The notes beneath the pieces are model-generated. The model worked only from the letters and a program-made list of their open reading frames with translations. It was not told the DNA's origin and searched no databases. 64,000 nt of DNA from an uncultured Lachnospiraceae bacterium (GTDB taxonomy: Bacteria; Bacillota; Clostridia; Lachnospirales; Lachnospiraceae), in the NCBI GenBank assembly GCA_944383265.1, contig CALWOX010000003.1, forward strand, positions 124,001 to 188,000. The letters run 5' to 3'. Both the position numbers and the translations under genes were made by a program. Shown piece by piece: positions 18,455 to 27,716 of the stretch; positions within the stretch are counted from its first letter, which is position 1; the number at the start of each line of letters is the position of its first letter.

Positions 18455-19253
18455 TGACTTTTTCCTCCTGACATTCTCCTTCATATACAGTCACTGCGGG
18501 ACCCGTCATTATGGCCTCGCCCTTCTCATTTAAAAGTATTTCAAGTCTTCCTCCGTCAAGCATCACAGATACCTGAGAGAAAGGCTTTATAATTCCTTTC
18601 TTTAAGGCGGCCGCAACAGAGGCGCATGCCCCTGTGCCGCAGGCCATAGTAAGACCGCTTCCTCTCTCCCGGACCCGCATCCTTAGAGTTCCGTCCGGCC
18701 TTAGGCTTACAAATTCCACATTTACTCCATCGGGGAATGCACCGCTGTTTTCTATCTCAGCTCCAATCTCACATACAGGGACATCTTCCGCATCATCCAC
18801 AAATACCACCGCATGGGGATTTCCTACAGATACAGGTGTGAGCTCAAGCTTTCTTCCCATTATATATAATGTCTTTTTCTCTTCTGTCTTCACAGCGCCC
18901 ATATTTACGGTGACAGTCTCCACAGCACCTTCCGAGACGTGCAGCCAAAGCTCCTTGATGCCCGAGAGAGTTTCTATTTTCAGATGCTTATTTTTCGTAT
19001 AGCCCTTGTCATAGACATATTTTCCCACACAACGTATGCCGTTTCCGCACATTTTTGCCTCGCTTCCGTCAGCATTAAATATGCGCATGGAAAAATCAGC
19101 CTTGTCAGAACCTGAAATATATATCATGCCGTCAGAGCCCGCTCCGAAATGTCTGTCGGAAAGCGCGCGGGAAAGCGCTCTGATATTCTCAGGCACCTTC
19201 CCGTACACATACAGATAATCGTTTCCGAGCCCCTGCATCTTTGTAAAGTGCAT
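18441..19253 (-). CDS. dapF: Diaminopimelate epimerase
   Basis: 270 residues with both active-site cysteines: AKMCGNGIRC near residue 72 and TMACGTGACAS near 210. QGLGNDYLY at the start is typical. Known: it converts LL- to meso-diaminopimelate, the cross-linking residue of peptidoglycan and the lysine precursor. It acts on the product of the following gene, dapL. RBS AAGGAGGG; nine bases after the asnB stop. Confidence 0.97.
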   Translation of the reverse strand: MHFTKMQGLGNDYLYVYGKVPENIRALSRALSDRHFGAGSDGMIYISGSDKADFSMRIFNADGSEAKMCGNGIRCVGKYVYDKGYTKNKHLKIETLSGIKELWLHVSEGAVETVTVNMGAVKTEEKKTLYIMGRKLELTPVSVGNPHAVVFVDDAEDVPVCEIGAEIENSGAFPDGVNVEFVSLRPDGTLRMRVRERGSGLTMACGTGACASVAAALKKGIIKPFSQVSVMLDGGRLEILLNEKGEAIMTGPAVTVYEGECQEEKVNAYT

Positions 19254-19262
19254 AAGCCCTCC

Positions 19263-20846
19263 TTATTTTCCGCTGTCTCCGTAGTTTGACAGCACTCTTG
19301 CCGAAGGATCATCCACGTTGCAGCCCTCCCACGATCTGTTGGGCATCCAAAAGTCCGCTATCATCTCCGACTGTCCCGGATAATATTTCTCGAATATATC
19401 TCTGTACAGAAGAGATTCCTTTGTGAAGGGACGTGCGTGGTCATACTTCTTTATACCCTCCGAAAACTCCTCATCGCTGTACCTTGTCTCTGCGTATTCC
19501 TTAAGGTAATCAACCATAGAATGCCCCACAGCATCTGAAAATGCCGCCTTTTCTCTCCACAGTATGTCCTCGGGAAGCAGGCCGTCTCCTTCAAAGGCAT
19601 GCCTTAAAAGATACTTGCCCTTTCCGTATTTGTTGAGCTTAAGCTCGGGATCCACAGCCAGCACATATTTTACAAAGTCAAGATCCCCGAAAGGGACTCT
19701 TGCCTCAAGAGAGTTTACGGAAATGCACCTGTCAGCCCTCAGCACGTCATACATATGAAGCTCTCTTATCCTTTTTTGAGATTCCTCCTCGAATGCCTCG
19801 GCGGAAGGTGCAAAATCCGTATATTTGTAGCCGAAAAGCTCGTCTGATATCTCACCTGTGAGTATTACTCTTATATCCGTATTCTCATGTATGGCCTTGC
19901 ATACATGATACATACCGATGCTTGCCCTAATGGTGGTTATGTCAAAGGTCCCAAGGAGCTCTATCACACTCTCAAGTGAACCTATGACATCCTCAGGCGT
20001 CATATATACTTCCGTATGCCTGCTGCCTATAAAATCCGCAACCTCCCTTGCATACTTAAGATCTATGGCATCCTCGCTCATGCCTATGGCAAAGGTCCTT
20101 ATGGGAGTATCCTGCTCCCTCGCGGCTATGGCACAGACCAGCGAGGAATCAAGTCCTCCCGAAAGGAGAAAACCTACCTTTGAATCTGAGACAAGACGCT
20201 TTTTCACGCCCTCTGTAAGCTTGTCGTGTATGTTTTTGCATACGGCCTCAAGGTCATCGTGAATGAAGGAATCGACCTTCGTTATATCGCAGTAGCATGT
20301 AAATTTTCCGTCCTTGTAATAATGCCCGGGCGGGAAAGGCATTATCTTTTTGCAAAGCCCTGTAAGGTTTTTGGGCTCACTTGCAAGTACAAGGACTCCG
20401 TTTTTGTCATATCCGAAGTACATGGGACGTATTCCTATGGGATCCCTTGCGGCTATGAACTCGTCCTTTTCTTTGTCATATATTATGCAGACAAATTCTG
20501 CGTCAAGCATGGAAAACATGTCTGTCCCATACTCCCGATACATAGGCAAAAGTATCTCGCAGTCGCTGTCACTCTTAAAGCTGTAGCCCTTTTTCTTAAG
20601 CTCCTCTCTCAGCTTTTCAAAGCCGTATATCTCTCCGTTACAGACAGCATAGCTGCCGTCAAGCTCAAAGGGCTGCATGCCTTCCTCCGTAAGTCCCATT
20701 ACAGCAAGCCTGTGAAAGGCCAAAAGCCCGCTTCCCGTATCTGTTATCCTGCTGTCATCGGGCCCTCTTGATTCGGTTTTTGAAAAGCCCTCCTTAAACA
20801 GCTCCATGTCGTTACATATACCCAAATAGCCCATTACTGAACACAT
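19263..20846 (-). CDS. asnB: Asparagine synthetase (glutamine-hydrolysing)
   Basis: 527 residues. After Met removal the N-terminal Cys2 (MCSVMGYLG) is the glutaminase nucleophile; DGSYAVCNGEIYG is the class II glutaminase pocket. The synthetase domain has the pyrophosphate loop LLSGGLDSSLV near 235 and EARVPFGDLDFV. Known: it makes asparagine from aspartate and glutamine with ATP. It lies 69 bases after glnN, so the glutamine made by that enzyme can feed it; AGGAGG precedes its ATG. Confidence 0.96.
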   Translation of the reverse strand: MCSVMGYLGICNDMELFKEGFSKTESRGPDDSRITDTGSGLLAFHRLAVMGLTEEGMQPFELDGSYAVCNGEIYGFEKLREELKKKGYSFKSDSDCEILLPMYREYGTDMFSMLDAEFVCIIYDKEKDEFIAARDPIGIRPMYFGYDKNGVLVLASEPKNLTGLCKKIMPFPPGHYYKDGKFTCYCDITKVDSFIHDDLEAVCKNIHDKLTEGVKKRLVSDSKVGFLLSGGLDSSLVCAIAAREQDTPIRTFAIGMSEDAIDLKYAREVADFIGSRHTEVYMTPEDVIGSLESVIELLGTFDITTIRASIGMYHVCKAIHENTDIRVILTGEISDELFGYKYTDFAPSAEAFEEESQKRIRELHMYDVLRADRCISVNSLEARVPFGDLDFVKYVLAVDPELKLNKYGKGKYLLRHAFEGDGLLPEDILWREKAAFSDAVGHSMVDYLKEYAETRYSDEEFSEGIKKYDHARPFTKESLLYRDIFEKYYPGQSEMIADFWMPNRSWEGCNVDDPSARVLSNYGDSGK

Positions 20847-20915
20847 ATCAGTCCTCCTGATGAATTTTTTATAGATAATATCCGGTAAAATTATTTTTTT
20901 GCATTCAAGGGGACT

Positions 20916-23021
20916 TTAATTGACGCTGAAAAGTATATCCGCATAGGTAGGGAAGGGCCAATAGCTCTTTTCTGTAAGCCTCTCCGCCTCATCGCAGGGA
21001 AGCCTCAGCTCGCTCATCACGGGAAGCACCTCGTCTCTTATCATCTCCGACTCCCTGATTATGTCTCCCGCATCGTGGAGCGATAAAAGCGCATCCTCCA
21101 GCTCGTCCGTCTTTGCCGCTATTTCATCCGTAAGCTTTGAGAGCCTCTTTACAAGTCCCGCCTCATATCCGCAGGAGATATCGGGATCGAGAGATTTTTT
21201 AAAGCCTGCACTCTTTGCCACATCCGCCGCGTACCGCTCTATAGCAGGCGCTATCTGAGTCCTTGCCATGCCGACCATGGTATTTGCCTCTATGACTACA
21301 GCCTTGCAATAGTTCTCAAGCATTATGTCGCATCTTGACTTTAATTCAGCTTCTGTATAGACCTTATGAGACATAAGCATATCCACATTTTTCTTGTCCA
21401 AAAGATGAGGCATGCAGTCGGGAGTCGTGCGATAGTTAAGAAGTCCTCTCTCTTTAGTGGCTACATCTGTCCAGCTCTCATCGTATCCGTTTCCGTTAAA
21501 TATAATGTGCTTGTGGTCCTTTATGGTCTTTTTTATCATCTCATGGAGCGCCTGTTCAAAATCCTCCGCACCCTCAAGCCTGTCCGCATATATCTTCAGA
21601 GACTCCGCCACAGCGCTGTTAAGCATTATGTTGGTGCAGGCAATGCTGTTTGACGATCCGAGCATACGGAATTCAAACTTGTTTCCGGTAAAGGCAAAGG
21701 GCGAGGTCCTGTTTCTGTCTGTATTGTCTCTGTTAAACTTGGGCAATACATCGACTCCCAGCTTTACTCTTGTCTTCTTCGCTCCTTCATATGGAGTATC
21801 TGTCTCTATCGCTTTTAATACAGCACTGAGCTCGTCCCCAAGGAATATGGAGACCACGGCAGGCGGTGCCTCGTTTGCCCCAAGACGATGATCGTTTCCC
21901 GCTGTTGCAACAGCTATCCTTAAGAGATCCTGATAATCATCCACAGCCTTTATGACCGCGCAAAGGAAAAGAAGGAACTGGGCATTCTCATAGGGCGTGT
22001 CGCCGGGAGACAGGAGGTTCTTTCCCGTATCTGTGGAAAGTGACCAGTTGTTGTGCTTTCCCGAACCGTTCACTCCGGCAAAGGGCTTTTCATGAAGGAG
22101 GCATACAAGACCGTGCCTTGCGGCCACCTTCTGCATCATCTCCATGGTAAGCTGGTTGTGGTCTGTGGCTATATTTACAGTCTCATATATAGGTGCAAGC
22201 TCATGCTGGGCAGGTGCCACCTCGTTGTGCTCCGTCTTTGCAGGGATACCAAGCTTCCAGAGCTCCTCGTTAAGGTCCTCCATAAAGGCTGCCACGGCAG
22301 GCTTTATAGCTCCGAAATAGTGGTCGTCCATCTCCTGTCCCTTCGGAGGCTTTGCCCCGAAAAGAGTCCTTCCGGTAAATCTGAGGTCGGGACGTTTCTC
22401 ATACATCTCCTTTGTTATAAGGAAGTATTCCTGCTCAGGGCCTACAGAGGGACGGACGCACTTTACATCCTCATTTCCGAAAAGCTTAAGTACTCTAAGA
22501 GCCTGTCTGTTGAGAGCCTCCATAGATCGAAGCAGCGGAGTCTTTTTGTCGAGGGCATTTCCGTCATATGAGCAGAAGGCCGTAGGTATGCACAGTGTCT
22601 TTCCCTTTATAAAGGCATATGAGGTGGGATCCCATGCCGTATATCCTCTCGCCTCAAAGGTGGCCCTCAGGCCTCCGCTGGGAAATGATGAAGCGTCGGG
22701 CTCGCCCTTTATAAGCTCCTTTCCGGAAAACTCCATGATAACGCCGCCGTCGGGAGAGCCCGAAATAAAGCTGTCATGCTTTTCCGCCGTGATCCCTGTG
22801 AGAGGCTGGAACCAGTGAGTATAATGAGTGGCTCCCTTTGACACCGCCCAGTCCTTCATAGCATCCGCAACGGCATTGGCTACGCCTATATCAAGCTTTG
22901 CGCCCTCGTCTATAGTCTTTTTCAAGGTGTGGTACACATCGGCTGAAAGGTGAGCCTTCATAACTCTGTCGTCAAATACGAGGCTTCCGAAATAATCAGA
23001 TACAGTAAATAAAGTTCCCAT
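20916..23021 (-). CDS. glnN: Glutamine synthetase type III
   Basis: 701 residues, the length of GSIII (types I and II are 350-470). [15 protein letters not shown] opens the type III-specific N-terminal region; [37 protein letters not shown] and FRMLGSS are the metal and substrate motifs. Known: GSIII forms double hexamers and assimilates ammonium in many anaerobes. It is the first gene of an operon with asnB, dapF and dapL, behind a leader with an intrinsic terminator and an ANTAR-type hairpin. Confidence 0.97.
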   Translation of the reverse strand: MGTLFTVSDYFGSLVFDDRVMKAHLSADVYHTLKKTIDEGAKLDIGVANAVADAMKDWAVSKGATHYTHWFQPLTGITAEKHDSFISGSPDGGVIMEFSGKELIKGEPDASSFPSGGLRATFEARGYTAWDPTSYAFIKGKTLCIPTAFCSYDGNALDKKTPLLRSMEALNRQALRVLKLFGNEDVKCVRPSVGPEQEYFLITKEMYEKRPDLRFTGRTLFGAKPPKGQEMDDHYFGAIKPAVAAFMEDLNEELWKLGIPAKTEHNEVAPAQHELAPIYETVNIATDHNQLTMEMMQKVAARHGLVCLLHEKPFAGVNGSGKHNNWSLSTDTGKNLLSPGDTPYENAQFLLFLCAVIKAVDDYQDLLRIAVATAGNDHRLGANEAPPAVVSIFLGDELSAVLKAIETDTPYEGAKKTRVKLGVDVLPKFNRDNTDRNRTSPFAFTGNKFEFRMLGSSNSIACTNIMLNSAVAESLKIYADRLEGAEDFEQALHEMIKKTIKDHKHIIFNGNGYDESWTDVATKERGLLNYRTTPDCMPHLLDKKNVDMLMSHKVYTEAELKSRCDIMLENYCKAVVIEANTMVGMARTQIAPAIERYAADVAKSAGFKKSLDPDISCGYEAGLVKRLSKLTDEIAAKTDELEDALLSLHDAGDIIRESEMIRDEVLPVMSELRLPCDEAERLTEKSYWPFPTYADILFSVN

Positions 23022-23136
23022 ACAGGTTTCTCCTTTTTCATATTCATATTCTTAAATTTCGTATTAATCCCCCTGCAATTCTAATCCTCCGCCTGCTGCA
23101 GCTTTTTATGCGGATCATTAAATATATGCAAGGCTT

Positions 23137-23197
23137 AAAAATAAAAAAAGACAAAGACGCCAATAATGCCGGTAAACATTAAAGACGTCTTTGCCTT
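23137..23197 (-). promoter_or_regulatory. glnN leader attenuator with ANTAR-type hairpin
   Basis: Minus-strand leader RNA. A terminator has 19-base arms at 23195-23177 and 23168-23150 (17 pairs, three of them wobbles counted where present; two mismatches) and an 8-base loop, followed by a T-rich tract at 23149-23137. Its 5' arm overlaps a small hairpin at 23197-23182: AAGGC, loop AAAGAC, GTCTT. The hexaloop has A at position 1 and G at 4, the known ANTAR recognition pattern. The two structures cannot form together, so a bound ANTAR protein would let transcription continue into glnN. Only one such hairpin is visible; known sites have two. Confidence 0.75.
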
Positions 23198-23218
23198 CGT
23201 TTTGCTTATTTTTGTAGT

Positions 23219-23247
23219 GTTATACACCCCTCAAAAAAATTTGTCAA
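23219..23247 (-). promoter_or_regulatory. glnN promoter
   Basis: Minus strand: -35 TTGACA (23247-23242), 17-base spacer, -10 TATAAC (23224-23219). Transcription would begin near 23212, fifteen bases before the ANTAR-type hairpin. Confidence 0.85.
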
Positions 23248-23274
23248 CATATTTTTTCCGGTTATTCCTTCTTA

Positions 23275-23303
23275 TTGACAAATCTCTTATAAAGGTGTTT
23301 AAT
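23275..23303 (+). promoter_or_regulatory. Promoter of the glutamate synthase operon
   Basis: -35 TTGACA (23275-23280), 17-base spacer, -10 TTTAAT (23298-23303). It is divergent from the glnN promoter, with only 27 bases between the two -35 boxes. Start of transcription near 23310. Confidence 0.85.
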
Positions 23304-23308
23304 ATCAG

Positions 23309-23389
23309 AAAATGAGCAAAGGCGTTCATTTTGATACATAAAGCCTGACTATGGCTTTTATGTGTCGAAATGGGCGTCTTTTTGTTTTT
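23309..23389 (+). promoter_or_regulatory. Glutamate synthase operon leader: ANTAR-type hairpin and overlapping terminator
   Basis: Hairpin AAAATGAGC, loop AAAGGC, GTTCATTTT at 23309-23332: a 9-bp stem with a hexaloop having A1 and G4, the ANTAR pattern. Its 3' half (GGCGTTCATTT, 23321-23331) can instead pair with AAATGGGCGTC at 23368-23378, directly before the tract TTTTTGTTTTT (23379-23389). A separate hairpin (23333-23366) fills the loop of that terminator. Folding one excludes the other, so ANTAR binding would cause antitermination. Confidence 0.75.
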
Positions 23390-23414
23390 AATCCATATGA
23401 AAGGAAAGAGCTGT

Positions 23415-24509
23415 ATGAGATTGGAAGGCGAGTTAAGGATCCCCTCAGGCTGCGCCATAGCCGCCGTTATATCAAGGGTGGGAAAGCGTATGTCAGGGGA
23501 AGCTGTAACAGAAGCGATGAAGCCCATGCACGATCGCTCCAACGGTCTTGGAGGAGGCTTTGCGGGCTACGGTATATATCCCGAATATAAGGAGCTCTAT
23601 GCTCTGCATATGTTTTTTGATAAAAGGGACACAAGAAAAAGCTGCGAGATGTTTTTGAAGGAGCGTTTTGAGATAGTAAAAAGCGAGCTTATCCCCACAA
23701 GGAAGATGCCCGAGATAAAGGATGAGCCTATCATATGGAGATATTTTGTGGCTCCTCTCAAATCTGTAGTAAGCTCACTTCAGACAGATGAAAAGGAATT
23801 TGTGGCCCGCACCGTAATGAAGATAAACTCTGAAATGAACGGAGCCTTTGTATTCTCCTCCGGCAAAAATATGGGAGCCTTCAAGGCCGTAGGCTTTCCG
23901 GAGGATGTGGGAAGATTTTACAGGCTTGAGGAGTATGAGGGCTATTCCTGGGCCGCCCACGGCCGCTACCCTACAAATACACCGGGATGGTGGGGAGGAG
24001 CTCATCCCTTCACGCTACTTGATTTTTCCGTCGTTCATAACGGCGAGATATCCTCCTATGACGCAAATCGCCGTTTTATAGAGATGTTCGGCTACAAATG
24101 CACACTGAAGACTGATACCGAGGTCATTACTTATATAATGGACTATCTTGTGCGTGTACAGGGTCTTAACCTTGAGGAGGCGGCAAGCGTCATCGCCGCT
24201 CCCTTTTGGAGCACCATAAGTGCAAAGAAGGATCCCGAAGAAAAGGAAAAATACACATATTTAAGGACTGTATTTCCCAGCCTTCTCATTACAGGTCCCT
24301 TCTCCATAATCCTCGGCTTTAACGGCGGGCTCATGGCATTGAACGACAGGCTCAAGCTTCGCTCCATGGTTATAGGCGAAAAGGACGACAAGGTGTTTAT
24401 AGCAAGTGAGGAGGCCGCTATACGGGCCATGGAGCCTGATGCCGAAAATATATGGGCGCCTTCAGGAGGCGAGCCTGTTATAGTCAGAGTAAAGGACGGT
24501 GCTTATTAA
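23415..24509 (+). CDS. Glutamate synthase, glutamine amidotransferase subunit (split GltB)
   Basis: About 364 residues, equal to the N-terminal class II glutaminase domain of GltB. The catalytic Cys is C13 in IPSGCAIAAV; the residues before it are a short propeptide that must be removed. HGRYPTNTPGWWGGAHPF and VVHNGEISSYDANRRF are the glutaminase pocket. Known: it frees ammonia from glutamine and passes it to the FMN domain. The start is the ATG at 23415 after AGGAAAG; an earlier ATG at 23370 lies inside the leader terminator. Its stop abuts the next gene at 24510. Confidence 0.92.
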   Translation: MRLEGELRIPSGCAIAAVISRVGKRMSGEAVTEAMKPMHDRSNGLGGGFAGYGIYPEYKELYALHMFFDKRDTRKSCEMFLKERFEIVKSELIPTRKMPEIKDEPIIWRYFVAPLKSVVSSLQTDEKEFVARTVMKINSEMNGAFVFSSGKNMGAFKAVGFPEDVGRFYRLEEYEGYSWAAHGRYPTNTPGWWGGAHPFTLLDFSVVHNGEISSYDANRRFIEMFGYKCTLKTDTEVITYIMDYLVRVQGLNLEEAASVIAAPFWSTISAKKDPEEKEKYTYLRTVFPSLLITGPFSIILGFNGGLMALNDRLKLRSMVIGEKDDKVFIASEEAAIRAMEPDAENIWAPSGGEPVIVRVKDGAY

Positions 24510-26015
24510 ATGGGTGTTGAATTTATATATCCTGAATTTGAAGTCATAAGAAATGAAAGTCGCTGCATCGCCTGCAGAGTCTGCGAGAGGCAGTGTGCGA
24601 ACGAGGTACATTATTTCTGCCCTGAGACAGGGCTTATGATGAGCGACGAATCAAAGTGCGTGGACTGTCAGCGCTGCGTATCCCTTTGTCCCACAAGGGC
24701 CTTAAAGATAGTAAAGAGCGACTGCAGCTTAAGGGAGAATGCCAACTGGAAAAGCGATACCATAAAGGAGATATACAAGCAGGCCTCAAGCGGCGGTGTG
24801 CTTCTTTCGTCAATGGGAAGCCCCAAGGAGATGCCTGTATACTGGGACAAGCTTCTGATAAACGCATCTCAGGTCACAAATCCCTCCATAGACCCATTAA
24901 GAGAGCCAATGGAGACAAAGGTTTTCCTGGGTAAAAAGCCTGAAAGGATAGAACGCGATGAAAAAGGAAGGATAAAATGTGAGCTTACCCCTCAGCTTGA
25001 GCTCTCCCTCCCTGTAATGTTTTCCGCTATGAGCTACGGCTCCATAAGCTATAACGCCCATGAATCCCTTGCAAGGGCCGCCACCGCATCAGGGACCTAC
25101 TATAACACCGGCGAGGGCGGACTGCACAAGGATTTCTATTGCTACGGACCTCATACTATAGTTCAGGTGGCCTCAGGGCGTTTCGGGGTACATGAAGAAT
25201 ATCTCAATGCAGGTGCTGCCATAGAGATAAAGATAGGCCAGGGGGCAAAGCCCGGCATCGGAGGTCATCTCCCCGGCACAAAGATCGTCGGGGACGTTTC
25301 CGCCACAAGGATGATACCCGAGGGGACCGATGCCATCTCTCCCGCTCCCCACCACGATATTTATTCCATAGAGGATCTGCGTCAGCTGGTTTACTCTCTC
25401 AAGGAGGCCACAGGCTACAGAAAGCCTGTAATAGTAAAGGTGGCTGCAGTACACAATATTTCAGCCATAGCAAGCGGTATCGCAAGGAGCGGCGCCGACA
25501 TCATCGCCATAGACGGCTTCAGAGGAGGCACCGGAGCGGCACCTACAAGGATAAGGGATAACGTGGGTATCCCCATAGAGCTTGCTCTCGCCGCAGTGGA
25601 TCAAAGGCTGAGAGACGAGGGTATAAGAAATAATGTTTCACTTGTTGTAGGTGGAAGCATAAGAAGCGCCTCCGATGTGGTAAAGGCTGTGGCTCTTGGA
25701 GCGGACGCCTGCTATATAGCCACCGCCGCCCTTCTTGCTCTCGGCTGTCACCTTTGCCGTACCTGTCAAACGGGAAAGTGTAACTGGGGCATCGCCACCC
25801 AAAGACCTGACCTCGTAAAGAGACTGAATCCTGATATCGGCAGCGAACGCCTTATAAATCTCATGACAGCTTGGAAGCATGAGATAAAGGAGCTTATGGG
25901 CGGTATGGGAATAAATTCCATTGAAGCCCTTCGGGGCAACAGGCTCATGCTCCGCGGCGTGGGACTTACGGAAAAGGAGCTTTCCATACTTGGCGTGGCA
26001 CACGCAGGGGAATAG
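24510..26015 (+). CDS. Glutamate synthase, FMN-binding subunit with N-terminal ferredoxin domain
   Basis: 501 residues. Residues 18-65 form two 4Fe-4S sites: CIACRVCERQC and CVDCQRCVSLCPT. The rest is the glutamate synthase barrel, with TGEGGLHKD, IKIGQGAKPGIGGHLPG and GGTGAAPTRIRD for FMN and 2-oxoglutarate, and GCHLCRTCQTGKCNWG for the 3Fe-4S cluster. Known: this is the archaeal-type split form, in which 2-oxoglutarate plus ammonia gives glutamate. It begins directly at the stop of the amidotransferase gene. Confidence 0.95.
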   Translation: MGVEFIYPEFEVIRNESRCIACRVCERQCANEVHYFCPETGLMMSDESKCVDCQRCVSLCPTRALKIVKSDCSLRENANWKSDTIKEIYKQASSGGVLLSSMGSPKEMPVYWDKLLINASQVTNPSIDPLREPMETKVFLGKKPERIERDEKGRIKCELTPQLELSLPVMFSAMSYGSISYNAHESLARAATASGTYYNTGEGGLHKDFYCYGPHTIVQVASGRFGVHEEYLNAGAAIEIKIGQGAKPGIGGHLPGTKIVGDVSATRMIPEGTDAISPAPHHDIYSIEDLRQLVYSLKEATGYRKPVIVKVAAVHNISAIASGIARSGADIIAIDGFRGGTGAAPTRIRDNVGIPIELALAAVDQRLRDEGIRNNVSLVVGGSIRSASDVVKAVALGADACYIATAALLALGCHLCRTCQTGKCNWGIATQRPDLVKRLNPDIGSERLINLMTAWKHEIKELMGGMGINSIEALRGNRLMLRGVGLTEKELSILGVAHAGE

Positions 26016-26045
26016 AGCCTTAAGTAAAATTTCGGAGAATAAAAT

Positions 26046-26486
26046 ATGAAACGAATATATGTTAATGAAGACCGGTGCATCGGCTGCCGGCTGTGTGAAT
26101 ATAATTGCGCTTTTGCAAACTCGGGTATGCGGGATATGGCTCTTGCACTGAAAGGAAAAACTATCTATCCGAGAATTCATGTGGAAGGAGATGACAAGAT
26201 CACCTTTGCGGTATCATGCAGGCACTGTACAGACCCGATCTGTATGAAAAGCTGCATTGCGGGAGCTATCTATGATGATAACGGCGTTATCCGCATAGAC
26301 AAAAACAAGTGCGTCGGTTGTCTTACCTGCATATTGGTCTGTCCTTACGGTGCCCTTGCAAAGGGTGAAAACGGAGTGATGCAAAAGTGCGAGCTTTGTC
26401 TCAATAATTCCTGCGGAGAGCCCGCCTGTGTAAAAGGCTGTCCCAACAGGGCCATAGTTTATGAGGAGCGAGGTGAAAGTCTGTGA
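26046..26486 (+). CDS. 4Fe-4S ferredoxin-type electron-transfer subunit
   Basis: 146 residues with several Fe-S motifs: CIGCRLCEYNC, CRHCTDPICMKSC, CVGCLTCILVCPYG and CELCLNNSCGEPACVKGCP, the four-cluster pattern of DmsB/HycB-like subunits. Lying between the FMN subunit and a FAD oxidoreductase, it probably carries electrons from NAD(P)H to the synthase. RBS GGAGAAT precedes the ATG. Its stop overlaps the next start (GTGA). Confidence 0.9.
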   Translation: MKRIYVNEDRCIGCRLCEYNCAFANSGMRDMALALKGKTIYPRIHVEGDDKITFAVSCRHCTDPICMKSCIAGAIYDDNGVIRIDKNKCVGCLTCILVCPYGALAKGENGVMQKCELCLNNSCGEPACVKGCPNRAIVYEERGESL

Positions 26487-27715
26487 ATGAATATTTGATC
26501 ATCGGAAACGGCGTGGCCGCTGCCGCCGCAACAGAAGGCATAAGAAGCGTCGACAAAGCCGGCACAATTACCATCGTCTCAGAGGAAGCTCATCCTGTGT
26601 ATTGCCGCCCGCTTATCTCCTATTACCTTGAAAAAAAGACCGATATTTCAAAAATGAATTACCGTGACAAAGATTTTTATGAGAGGAACGGCTGCAAGGT
26701 GTTTTACGGAAAAAAGGCCGTCCGCCTTGATCCCGAAAAAAAGGAGGTAAAGCTTTGTGACGGCACAGTACTTCCCTACTCAAAGGTATGCATAGCCACG
26801 GGTTCATCCCCTTTTACTCCTGATTTTCCGGGAATCGATACTGTAGATAAAAAATTCGGCTTTATGACCCTTGATGATGCTTTGTCCCTTGAAAAGGCTG
26901 TAGGAAAGGATACACGGGTATTTATCATAGGTGCGGGGCTTATAGGCCTTAAATGTGCCGAGGGATTGAGGGCAATGACAGACTCCATAACTGTATGTGA
27001 CCTTGCCGACAGGGTTCTTTCAAGCATACTTGACTCGGATTGTGCGGCTCTGATGCAGGCACACATGGAGAAAAACGGTATCCGTTTTCTTCTCTCTGAT
27101 ACCGTAGAGCGCTTCGACAAAAATAAAGCCTATATGAAGAGCGGAAGGACCGTGGATTTTGATGTTCTTGTAACAGCTGTAGGCGTAAAGGCAAACACAT
27201 CTCTTGTAAAGGATGCAGGAGGCGCGGTAAACAGAGGAATAATCACTGACGAGCATATGAGGACCTCTCTCAATGACGTGTATGCCGCAGGCGACTGCTG
27301 CGAAAGCCGTGACATATCTTCAGGGACAAGTCATATCCTCGCTATACTTCCTAATGCATACATGCAAGGCTTTGCCGCAGGCGTGAATATGGCAGGAGGC
27401 GACCGGATTTTCGATAATGCGATACCGATGAATTCGATAGGCTTTTTCAGCCTTCATGCCATGACCGCGGGAAGCTATGACGGAGAACTCATTGAAGAAA
27501 AAAATGACCGCGAGCTCATGAAGTTTTTTGTAAAGGACGGGCTTTTAAAGGGCTTTATATTTATAGGAGAGCCCTCAAAGACGGGAATATATACCTCGCT
27601 TATAAGAGAACGGATCCCACTTGACACGATAGATTTCGAGCTTCTCAAAAAAGGAGCCGACTATATGGCCTTTTCGCCTGAAACACGAAGAAAAAAATTT
27701 GGAGGTGTGGTATAA
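26483..27715 (+). CDS. FAD-dependent pyridine nucleotide oxidoreductase (glutamate synthase electron input)
   Basis: 410 residues. Two Rossmann motifs: YLIIGNGVAAAAATEGIR for FAD near the start and FIIGAGLIGLKCAEGLR for NAD(P) near 150; VYAAGDCCE closes the FAD site. Starts at a GTG overlapping the ferredoxin stop, with GGTG upstream. Known: NADH-dependent split glutamate synthases use a small flavoprotein of this fold. Inference: it oxidises NAD(P)H and feeds the adjacent ferredoxin. Confidence 0.88.
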   Translation: MNEYLIIGNGVAAAAATEGIRSVDKAGTITIVSEEAHPVYCRPLISYYLEKKTDISKMNYRDKDFYERNGCKVFYGKKAVRLDPEKKEVKLCDGTVLPYSKVCIATGSSPFTPDFPGIDTVDKKFGFMTLDDALSLEKAVGKDTRVFIIGAGLIGLKCAEGLRAMTDSITVCDLADRVLSSILDSDCAALMQAHMEKNGIRFLLSDTVERFDKNKAYMKSGRTVDFDVLVTAVGVKANTSLVKDAGGAVNRGIITDEHMRTSLNDVYAAGDCCESRDISSGTSHILAILPNAYMQGFAAGVNMAGGDRIFDNAIPMNSIGFFSLHAMTAGSYDGELIEEKNDRELMKFFVKDGLLKGFIFIGEPSKTGIYTSLIRERIPLDTIDFELLKKGADYMAFSPETRRKKFGGVV

Positions 27716-27716
27716 T

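Noticed and set aside
23370-23414. Earlier ATG at 23370 for the glutaminase subunit
   Set aside because: It lies in the leader terminator and lacks an RBS; the ATG at 23415 follows AGGAAAG and places the catalytic Cys at residue 13.
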